Origin: Candidatus Kuenenbacteria bacterium CG_4_8_14_3_um_filter_39_15
GTDB taxonomy: Bacteria > Patescibacteriota > Patescibacteriia > UBA2196 > GWA2-42-15
Assembly: GCA_002782365.1 (NCBI GenBank)
Contig: PFHP01000012.1
Span: 1-11,698 of the forward strand
Direction: 5' to 3'
DNA: 11,698 nucleotides
The notes under the pieces were generated by a model. That model made no database searches, was not told the DNA's origin, and worked only from the letters and a program-made list of their open reading frames with translations. The position numbers and the translations under genes were made by a program. This document shows, one piece after another, positions 6,553-11,698 of this stretch (its first letter is position 1; the number at the start of each line of letters is the position of its first letter).

Positions 6553-6909
6553 TTATTCCAAGATTTCCATTATTTTATTAGCAAATAACGGACTTGGATC
6601 CATAATTTTAATCTTTTGTGTTTTTTCAAAACCCATCTTTTTTAATTGATTTAACGTTTCTCGCAATGTCGAGGCCGTATTAAGCTCATCTTCTTTAACA
6701 ATAGCAATTTTTGGACAGGCAGCCGGTGGTGTTTCGAAGCATGAATTAATAATTCTAGTCACATCAGATGAGTTAATCTCAACTGGATCACAACCGCATC
6801 CTATGATTATGACAATTTTATTTTTTACTTTTTCTATAATATGATTTATGATAGAATAAATATATGAACTATATTGTGCGACATTTGTTTCGGCATAATA
6901 CGCCGACAA
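6553..6909 (-). CDS. Hypothetical protein, start uncertain, possibly truncated
   Basis: The frame is open for 118 codons, but only the part after about residue 27 looks like a protein: a hydrophobic strand KIVIIIGCGCDP, then two helices with PPAACP between them, and a basic amphipathic tail. I do not recognise a family. The Cys-rich GCGC and AACP could bind metal, but no standard motif is complete. The only usual start codon is a TTG at 6909, directly after a stop and 46 bases inside the MFS gene on the other strand. There is no ATG or GTG near the plausible beginning of the domain. Either the gene uses a rare start, or its 5' end was lost when the MFS gene came to lie beside it. The convergent terminator at its 3' end slightly supports a real gene. 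Confidence 0.4.
   Translation of the reverse strand: MSAYYAETNVAQYSSYIYSIINHIIEKVKNKIVIIIGCGCDPVEINSSDVTRIINSCFETPPAACPKIAIVKEDELNTASTLRETLNQLKKMGFEKTQKIKIMDPSPLFANKIMEILE
6835..6857 (+). promoter_or_regulatory. Candidate -10 elements before the MFS gene
   Basis: A perfect TATAAT lies at 6835-6840. A TAGAAT at 6852-6857 is placed six bases before the ATG, exactly as at guaB; the two share GATAGAATAA, then TATGAA. For TATAAT the best -35 is ATGACA (6809-6814), with a long 20-base spacer. For TAGAAT I see no good -35. The second element would give a leaderless message. Confidence 0.35.
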
Positions 6910-7460
6910 TTAATAAGGCGCTTTCGGTGCTTTTGGTGATTAGTGGTTTCTATATGTTCGCCTTTGGCATGTTTGGGCCGATTTACGCCTTATTTGTTGA
7001 GAGATTGGGTGGCGATATTCAGATTGCCTCAAACGCTTGGGCTGTTTTTTTGTTTACCACCGGTGTCTTGACATTTATGACTGGCAAATGGGAGAATCAG
7101 ATGAAGGAATCTGAAGTGGGCATTGCCTGGTCGCAGTTTATTGTAGCCGGGGCGTATATGATGTACTATTTTGCTGACAAAGTGGCGATGCTCTATGTGG
7201 CCCAGGTTTTATTGGGGGTGGCAGCTGCTTTTTTTTGGCCGGCGTTCCACAGCCTTTACGGTAAAAATGTTGATAATAAAAAAGCTGCTTGGCAATGGAG
7301 TTTTTACGATGCCATGGCATATTTGGTGCCGGCAATCGCGGCGGTCATGGGCGGCTGGATAGTCAAGCATTATAGTTTTGATGCCATCTTTTTAATTATG
7401 GCAGTGATGTCGGTAGTGGCCGGGATGTATGTCTTGCTTTTGCCCAAGAAATTATTGTAA
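6864..7460 (+). CDS. Half-size MFS-type membrane transporter
   Basis: The 198-residue protein has about six hydrophobic helices, at roughly residues 17-40, 55-74, 88-104, 108-128, 144-164 and 170-193. Their pattern fits the N-terminal half of a major facilitator: MFGPIYALFVERLGGDI after helix 1, a loop GKWENQMKES where the MFS A-motif would be, then YVAQVLLGVAAAFFWPAFHSLYGK. Ordinary MFS transporters have twelve helices. Here a stop follows LLLPKKLL and secA starts 18 bases later, so no second half is encoded nearby. It could act as a dimer or be a separate small family. The substrate cannot be judged. The ATG at 6864 is preferred because the basic segment RHLFRH before helix 1 fits a cytoplasmic N-terminus. 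Confidence 0.75.
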   Translation: MNYIVRHLFRHNTPTINKALSVLLVISGFYMFAFGMFGPIYALFVERLGGDIQIASNAWAVFLFTTGVLTFMTGKWENQMKESEVGIAWSQFIVAGAYMMYYFADKVAMLYVAQVLLGVAAAFFWPAFHSLYGKNVDNKKAAWQWSFYDAMAYLVPAIAAVMGGWIVKHYSFDAIFLIMAVMSVVAGMYVLLLPKKLL

Positions 7461-7478
7461 ATAATAGTTTTAAAATTA

Positions 7479-10391
7479 ATGTCTATCTTAACTAAAATAT
7501 TCGGTGATCCGAATGCCAAGTATATCAAAAAGCTGGAACCGCTCATAGCAGAGATCAGAAAACTGGGAGCTAGATGTGAAAAGATGAAAGACGGAGAGAT
7601 AAGGGAATTAGCGGCTGGCTGGAAGGAAAAAGTCAAAAAAGGAAAAACTCTGGATGAAATTTTGCCAGAGGTTTTTGCGGCGACTCGCGAGGCGGCTAAA
7701 AGGAAAATGGGCTCGGGTCATTTTGATGTGCAGATGATTGGCGCCGAAGTGCTGCATCAGGGTAAAATTGCGGAAATGAAAACAGGCGAGGGTAAAACTT
7801 CTTATGCTGTTTCGCCAGCGGCGGCCTTAAATGCCATTTCGGGTAAAGGCGTGCATATAGTGACTGTTAATGATTATTTGTCCAGGCGCGATGCGGCTTG
7901 GATTGGGGCGGTATATAATGCGCTGGGTTTATCAGTTGGAATAATTGTGCATGAGCAAGCTTATCTTTATGACGAGGAATTTTCTAATGAAGAATTTCAG
8001 GACGCGCGGCTGAAAAAATTAAAGCCGTGTGCGCGACAAGAAGCTTATGCGGCCGATATTACTTATGGCACTAACAATGAATTCGGTTTTGATTATTTGC
8101 GCGACAATATGGCTCGCGAAAAATCAGAGAAAGTTCAGCGCGGCTGGAATTTTGCCGTTATTGACGAGGTGGATTCTATTTTAATTGACGAGGCAAGGAC
8201 GCCGCTGATAATTTCAGCGCCGGCAGAGGAGGCTGGTGAAAAGTATCAGAAATTTGCCAGACTTATTCCAACATTAAAAGAAGGCGGGGATTATAACATA
8301 GATGAAAAGATGCGCGCGGCCACTTTAACTGATGAGGGCATTAAAAAGATGGAAGAGCTGCTGGGCATTAAAAATATTTACACGGAAAAAGGGGTTAGCG
8401 AGGTGCATCACATTGAGCAGGCTTTAAAAGCGCATACCTTGTTCCAACGCGATAAAGATTATGTGGTTAAGGACGGCGAGATAATTATCGTTGATGAATT
8501 CACCGGTCGGCTGATGTATGGCCGCCGGTATTCTGAAGGGTTGCATCAGGCAATTGAAGCCAAAGAGGGGGTCAGGGTTAAACAGGAATCAGTCACTATG
8601 GCCACGATAACTTTTCAAAATTATTTCAGGATGTATAAAAAATTAGCGGGTATGACCGGCACGGCGGCCACTGAAGCGGAAGAATTTTCCAAGATTTATA
8701 ATTTGGATGTGATGGTCATACCGACTAACAAACCGTTGATCAGAATTGACCAGCCAGATTTGATTTACAAAAACGAGGCAGCGAAATTTGAGGCGGTGAT
8801 CAAAGACATTAAGGCCAAACAGGAAAAAGGCCAGCCAGTTCTGGTCGGCACGATTTCCATTGAAAAAAATGAATTTTTTTCACATTTATTAAATCAGGAA
8901 GGAATTGAGCATAATATTTTGAATGCTAAAAACCATCTGAAGGAAGCGGCGATTATCGCTGAAGCCGGCAAAAAAGGCAAGGTGACACTGGCTACCAATA
9001 TGGCCGGCCGCGGCGTGGATATTAAGCTTGGCGGAGAGGGCGCTTCCCAGGAAGAGTATCAGGCAGTCAAGCAACTCGGCGGGCTGTATGTGATTGGCAC
9101 TGAAAGACATGAGTCTCGGAGAATTGATAATCAGTTGAGAGGACGGAGCGGCCGTCAGGGCGATCCGGGCGAGTCAAGATTTTATGTGTCAACCCAGGAT
9201 GATTTGATGAGGATTTTTGGTTCGGACAGGATTGGTACCATAATGGGTAAGTTAGGATTGCCTGATAACGTCCCGATCGCGCACCCGATGATTTCCAAGT
9301 CGCTGGAAGCGGCGCAGAAAAAAGTTGAGGGGCATAATTTTGACATTAGAAAACATTTGCTTGAATATGATGATGTGATTAATAAACACAGGGAGGTGAT
9401 TTATAGAAAGAGAGATAGAATCCTTGACATATATGAAAGTATGAAGAGCGGGGAAAAAGTTGATAAAAATTCCAAATTCCAAATTACAAATGCCAAACAA
9501 ATTCCAAATTCCAAATTACAAAATAAAGAAAATGAAAGTTTTCGTGAGATGATTTTAGAAAATGTGGAAGCAGAGATTGAACAGGTGGTGAGCTTTCATA
9601 CCCAGTCGGATGACGAAACAGCATGGAATATTGATGAAATTTATGAGGTGGTGGATACGATTTTCCCCTTGCCTTTGGAAGTGAGATTGAAAATGGACGA
9701 TATTCAGAAAACTGCGGGGGATAAGGCTGAAGATGTCAGAGCAAGAGATAAGCTGATAAACTATTTCATAGATTTGGCGCATAAGGTGTATGATGAGCTG
9801 GTCGAGAGGATAAATGCATTGGCAGATAACGATACCCCCCTGTCGCCTAGTGGCGACCCCCCCCCTAAAATAGGGGGGGAGATTAAAGTTAAGCCGATGC
9901 AACAGGTGGAAAAAATGATTTTACTCCGTTCAATTGATATGCTTTGGGTGGAGCATATTGATGCGATGGACCATCTGCGCACTGGCATTGGTCTGCGTGG
10001 TTACGGGCAAAAAGATCCGTTAGTGGAATATAAGCGCGAAGCTTATCAGATGTTTATTCAACTTAATAATAATATTCAGAAACAGGTGGCGTATTCAATT
10101 TTTAAGGTCGGGTTGGCGCCACAGGGCAAAGAGCAAAGAGTAATAAACAATAAGCAAGAATTGATTTTTAAGGGTGCGGAGAAAACCTCGAATCAAGAAT
10201 CAAGAATTAAGAATTATGGGCAAGATAATGTGAGCGTGGCAAAACCGGCAAAAATAGGGGCTGTTTCCGGCACGCAAATTAAAGAAGCGCCAGTAGAATC
10301 CAGCCGGGGCGGATCAGCAAAAAAAGTTGGCCGTAATGAGCCGTGTCCCTGCGGATCAGGGAAAAAATATAAGAAGTGCCATGGGAAATGA
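7479..10391 (+). CDS. secA: SecA, preprotein translocase ATPase
   Basis: SecA uses ATP to push unfolded preproteins through SecYEG. The 970-residue product has all main parts. Walker A is MKTGEGKTS (Lys106), YGTNNEFGFDYLRDN follows, and Walker B is VIDEVDSILIDEARTPLIIS from Asp229. The preprotein-binding domain contains IVDEFTGRLMYGRRYSEGLHQAIEAKEGV. The second motor domain has TNMAGRGVDI and QLRGRSGRQGDPG (552-564). The helical scaffold and wing include LLEYDDVINKHREVIYRKR and LLRSIDMLWVEHIDAMDHLRTGIGLRGYGQKDP. The C-terminal zinc site is CPCGSGKKYKKCH (Cys956, Cys958, Cys967, His968), which binds SecB or ribosomes in other species. It is longer than the usual 840-900 residues, partly because of three in-frame repeat insertions, near residues 664-682, 786-800 and 905-914. 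The start has no Shine-Dalgarno sequence; the conserved beginning (SILTKIFGDPNAKYIKKL) supports it. Confidence 0.96.
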   Translation: MSILTKIFGDPNAKYIKKLEPLIAEIRKLGARCEKMKDGEIRELAAGWKEKVKKGKTLDEILPEVFAATREAAKRKMGSGHFDVQMIGAEVLHQGKIAEMKTGEGKTSYAVSPAAALNAISGKGVHIVTVNDYLSRRDAAWIGAVYNALGLSVGIIVHEQAYLYDEEFSNEEFQDARLKKLKPCARQEAYAADITYGTNNEFGFDYLRDNMAREKSEKVQRGWNFAVIDEVDSILIDEARTPLIISAPAEEAGEKYQKFARLIPTLKEGGDYNIDEKMRAATLTDEGIKKMEELLGIKNIYTEKGVSEVHHIEQALKAHTLFQRDKDYVVKDGEIIIVDEFTGRLMYGRRYSEGLHQAIEAKEGVRVKQESVTMATITFQNYFRMYKKLAGMTGTAATEAEEFSKIYNLDVMVIPTNKPLIRIDQPDLIYKNEAAKFEAVIKDIKAKQEKGQPVLVGTISIEKNEFFSHLLNQEGIEHNILNAKNHLKEAAIIAEAGKKGKVTLATNMAGRGVDIKLGGEGASQEEYQAVKQLGGLYVIGTERHESRRIDNQLRGRSGRQGDPGESRFYVSTQDDLMRIFGSDRIGTIMGKLGLPDNVPIAHPMISKSLEAAQKKVEGHNFDIRKHLLEYDDVINKHREVIYRKRDRILDIYESMKSGEKVDKNSKFQITNAKQIPNSKLQNKENESFREMILENVEAEIEQVVSFHTQSDDETAWNIDEIYEVVDTIFPLPLEVRLKMDDIQKTAGDKAEDVRARDKLINYFIDLAHKVYDELVERINALADNDTPLSPSGDPPPKIGGEIKVKPMQQVEKMILLRSIDMLWVEHIDAMDHLRTGIGLRGYGQKDPLVEYKREAYQMFIQLNNNIQKQVAYSIFKVGLAPQGKEQRVINNKQELIFKGAEKTSNQESRIKNYGQDNVSVAKPAKIGAVSGTQIKEAPVESSRGGSAKKVGRNEPCPCGSGKKYKKCHGK
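9468..9522. repeat. Duplicated AATTCCAAATTCC repeat inside secA
   Basis: A 23-base word beginning AATTCCAAATTCC and ending ATTACAAA occurs perfectly twice, at 9468-9490 and 9500-9522. The copies start 32 bases apart, so they are read in different frames (NSKFQITN and then IPNSKLQNK), yet neither frame contains a stop. The insert lies after RDRILDIYESM, between the helical scaffold and the wing, where it can be tolerated as a flexible loop. Confidence 0.8.
9835..9879. repeat. GC-rich double-hairpin repeat inside secA
   Basis: Two hairpins stand next to each other: GTCGCC-TAGT-GGCGAC (9842-9857), and a stem of seven C plus TA pairing with TA plus seven G around AAA (9859-9879). The sequence encodes TPLSPSGDPPPKIGG in frame (residues 786-800) within the SecA wing region. 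Its base composition is quite unlike the surrounding secA. It looks like a dispersed palindromic element that landed in the gene without breaking it. Confidence 0.75.
10191..10220. repeat. GAATCAAGAATTA repeat inside the secA tail
   Basis: The run encodes NQESRIKNYG in the low-conservation linker between the SecA scaffold and the zinc site. It resembles the insert at 4690-4724 in murG at both DNA and peptide level (NYESKITNYG). The frame is kept. Confidence 0.5.
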
Positions 10392-10396
10392 GGAAT

Positions 10397-10496
10397 CCCG
10401 CCAACTGGGCGGGCAAGTAGAAAAAACCACACAATTTAGCTAAAATAAGCCCATTTTGGGCAAAAACCCTATCTATTTGAAATAGATAGGGTTTTT
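10397..10496 (+). terminator. Three hairpins after secA, the last a strong intrinsic terminator
   Basis: The main structure is a perfect 16-bp stem, AAAAACCCTATCTATT (10462-10477) with AATAGATAGGGTTTTT (10481-10496), around a three-base loop and ending in five T. Before it are CCCGCC-AACTG-GGCGGG (10397-10413), starting five bases after the secA stop, and a small GCCC-ATTTT-GGGC (10449-10461). The strong one should end secA transcription and, having A-runs on the other arm, could work on the minus strand as well. The start of the next gene is 15 bases away. Confidence 0.88.
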
Positions 10497-10511
10497 GAAT
10501 ATTTAAAAAAT

Positions 10512-10811
10512 ATGCACAATTCACATTTAGAAAAATCAAAACGCAACCAAAGAATCAGGCGGCTTTTAGCCGCCGGCTGGACTCAAACCAAGGTGGCCGA
10601 GGAATACAGCATTAAAGCCAGGATTAAGGACACACGCACAATTAGTTACCGAAAGTATGGAGTGCCGGCCATCATTATTGAAGGCAAATGGCTTAAAGAT
10701 ATTTATGGTTTAAGTGTTGGCGACCATATCAATGTAGCCTACGAACCAGATGAGATTAAATTAAGTTTTAAGAAATCATATCCGGAGGACAAAGATATAA
10801 AAACCATATGA
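10512..10811 (+). CDS. SymE-like AbrB-fold protein with N-terminal partial HTH
   Basis: The product is 99 residues. Residues about 43-90 (ISYRKYGVPAIIIEGKWL, then LSVGDHINVAYEPDEIKLSF) match the SymE/SpoVT-AbrB swapped-hairpin pattern: R-x-Y, a P followed by a short strand, the hallmark G-[KR]-W-L, a G-D turn, and a final strand. SymE of E. coli is an SOS-induced toxin controlled by an antisense RNA and now thought to condense the nucleoid. Residues about 11-34 (RNQRIRRLLAAGWTQTKVAEEYSI) look like the first two helices of a helix-turn-helix, but the usual recognition helix is replaced by KARIKDTRTI. Both parts suggest DNA binding. There is no Shine-Dalgarno sequence; the gene starts just after the secA terminator and its stop overlaps the next ATG. 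Toxin activity is not implied by the sequence alone. Confidence 0.65.
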   Translation: MHNSHLEKSKRNQRIRRLLAAGWTQTKVAEEYSIKARIKDTRTISYRKYGVPAIIIEGKWLKDIYGLSVGDHINVAYEPDEIKLSFKKSYPEDKDIKTI

Positions 10812-11041
10812 CAAAAGATTGGCCAGAAAAACTTCAAAAGTTTCAAGCCACCCGGAAAGCCAAAGCCGCGTGGTATAAAAAAACAGCCAGTGAAATTCTG
10901 CAAGAAAATAAAATTACCGTCTGCTATAAATGTGATTGTCATGGCTGGGGAAAGGTAACCGGACACAGCCGGGCCCACGCCCATGTGAAAGCCAGAAAAA
11001 TCTGTCTTGCCAGCAGCCAAGAGGATGTTTCTTTTGGATAG
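10808..11041 (+). CDS. Small Cys/His-rich hypothetical protein
   Basis: The 77-residue product is basic in its first half (KLQKFQATRKAKAAWYKK). Its second half contains CYKCDCHGWGKVTGH followed by H and H and a last Cys, which could bind a zinc ion, though the spacing fits no finger I know. It starts in an ATGA overlap with the SymE-like gene, so the two are probably translated together. The frame ends at TAG (11039-11041). The -1 frame from the TTTT just before this stop runs on through a clear membrane helix to 11112, so the annotated end may be wrong. No family is recognised. Confidence 0.55.
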   Translation: MTKDWPEKLQKFQATRKAKAAWYKKTASEILQENKITVCYKCDCHGWGKVTGHSRAHAHVKARKICLASSQEDVSFG

Positions 11042-11112
11042 TAATCACTGCCTCAATCGGAGGTCTGCTTGGGGCTTTAATAAATTTAGCCATTTCATTG
11101 TATGGATCTTAA
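11035..11112 (+). other. Transmembrane-coding tail in the -1 frame
   Basis: This frame encodes FW-IV followed by ITASIGGLLGALINLAISLY and GS, then TAA at 11110-11112. It is a textbook single membrane helix with small residues on one face. It has no ATG, GTG or TTG of its own. It can be joined to the preceding Cys/His-rich gene by a one-base slip at TTTT (11032-11035), either a real -1 frameshift or one missing base in the sequence. If joined, its stop would overlap the amidase start by 11 bases, in line with the overlapping junctions at 10808 and 11605. Confidence 0.4.
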
Positions 11113-11608
11113 ACCAGAATCAATCAAATATTTAATAGTCCATCACACTGCCACTGCCCGTGACACGACAACTTTTGATGCTGTCAAAAAATATCATATT
11201 TCCAAGGGCTGGGGTGATATCGGCTATCACTATTTTATCACCGCTGATGGCAAGATTTGGCCGGGCCGGGCGGAAAATATAGTGGGAGCGCATGCCTCCA
11301 GTTCAGACATGAATTTCAAATCGCTTGGCATTTGTTTGACCGGTAATTTTATGGATGAAGTTCCGACAGAGGCGCAGTTGTCCTCGCTTAAGGATTTAGT
11401 GATAAAGTTACAGACAAAATATAATATCCAAATCAGTAATGTGTTAGGCCATCAAGAGATCCCGGCCAGTACGGCTTGTCCGGGCACTAATCTGTTAAAA
11501 TGGGTTCAGGATTTTAGAAAAAATTATAATGAGGTCAAACCAACAAACAATATCGCTCAAGTTATTAGTCATCTTGAGCAAGCCATAACTATTTTAAAAA
11601 ATTTATGA
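11102..11608 (+). CDS. N-acetylmuramoyl-L-alanine amidase (Amidase_2/PGRP fold)
   Basis: This zinc enzyme cuts the bond between MurNAc and L-Ala in peptidoglycan. The 168 residues hold the whole domain: IKYLIVHHTATA with the first zinc His (His14), WGDIGYHYFITADGKIWPGR, LGICLTGNF, and GHQEIPASTACPGTNL with the other ligands His117 and Cys126. The layout matches T7 lysozyme, AmiD and PGRP relatives. A polar tail ends in a short amphipathic helix. There is no signal peptide or lipobox, so it would need help to cross the membrane, as phage endolysins do. The start ATG fits the usual distance to the first strand. Its stop overlaps the next ATG (ATGA), and the following gene encodes a membrane protein. 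It could be a phage-derived lysin or a domesticated cell-wall hydrolase. Confidence 0.9.
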   Translation: MDLKPESIKYLIVHHTATARDTTTFDAVKKYHISKGWGDIGYHYFITADGKIWPGRAENIVGAHASSSDMNFKSLGICLTGNFMDEVPTEAQLSSLKDLVIKLQTKYNIQISNVLGHQEIPASTACPGTNLLKWVQDFRKNYNEVKPTNNIAQVISHLEQAITILKNL

Positions 11609-11698
11609 CACGAGCAACCCAAGAGGCAATCAAACATTTAATTGTGGTGTTTTTTTATTCCGGTGTGTCTTCCATCCTGCCGATCGTAATCGCGTGGA
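11605..11698 (+). CDS. Start of a membrane protein, possibly holin-like (partial)
   Basis: The ATG overlaps the amidase stop (ATGA). The visible 31 residues begin MTRATQEAIKHL and pass into a hydrophobic segment, IVVFFYSGVSSILPIVIAW, that should span the membrane. The gene runs off the right edge. Its place directly after an amidase without an export signal suggests a holin or other lysis partner; the short fragment does not let me assign a family. Confidence 0.6.
   Translation, partial: MTRATQEAIKHLIVVFFYSGVSSILPIVIAW

Noticed and set aside
9468..9522. CRISPR-like direct repeat
   Set aside because: Only two copies, a nine-base gap between them, no spacer-sized intervals, no cas genes, and the sequence is inside the secA frame.
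9555..9988. Long minus-strand frames opposite the secA wing region
   Set aside because: They are shadows of the secA coding strand and the GC-rich repeat, without starts, domains or ribosome sites.
10397..10461. Riboswitch or tRNA between secA and the SymE-like gene
   Set aside because: The hairpins are separate, short and end in a plain terminator; no cloverleaf, CCA end or known aptamer core is present.
10512..11698. Complete prophage
   Set aside because: There is an amidase and membrane proteins, but no integrase, capsid, portal, terminase or attachment repeat in the window.

Overview
The window looks like a chromosomal stretch of a Candidate Phyla Radiation (Patescibacteria/Parcubacteria-type) bacterium. 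This is inferred from the style of the genes, not from a marker gene. The reasons are the short versions of several proteins (an IMP dehydrogenase without CBS domains, a six-helix half-size MFS protein), a MurG whose GTGGH motif is changed to GTLGS, tight gene packing with ATGA overlaps, almost no Shine-Dalgarno sequences, and short AAATTCC-type repeats inserted in frame into essential genes. No 16S or ribosomal protein gene is present to fix the lineage.

Layout. Positions 1-91 are the end of an unidentified gene. Positions 92-400 hold a 75-bp palindromic interspersed repeat and no firm gene. A small DUF4258-like protein (401-736) is followed by a purine pair: CBS-less IMP dehydrogenase (776-1830), broken by two single-base insertions, then an adenosine deaminase-family protein (1827-2813) coupled to it by an ATGA overlap. 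Next comes a core piece of the division and cell-wall cluster, ftsW-murG-murC (2833-6483), closed by a hairpin terminator. A small minus-strand ORF (6553-6909) faces it. A half-size MFS protein (6864-7460) and a 970-residue SecA (7479-10391) follow, ended by a perfect 16-bp-stem terminator.

The last 1.2 kb (10512-11698) is a compact accessory operon with overlapping genes. It holds a SymE-like AbrB-fold protein with a partial helix-turn-helix at its N-terminus, a small Cys/His-rich protein whose -1 frame carries a transmembrane tail, a Zn-dependent N-acetylmuramoyl-L-alanine amidase without a signal peptide, and the start of a membrane protein. An amidase without an export signal beside small membrane proteins resembles a phage lysis module, but no structural phage gene is visible.

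How the genes fit together: FtsW polymerises glycan from lipid II, MurG makes lipid II, and MurC starts the stem peptide, so these three belong to one pathway. GuaB and the deaminase would both act on the inosine/guanine branch of purine salvage. SecA drives protein export. Most of the window is ordinary housekeeping. The unusual points are the guaB damage, the altered substrate residues in the deaminase, the repeat insertions inside murG and secA, a matched pair of promoter-start arrangements that predict leaderless mRNAs, and the small operon at the right end.
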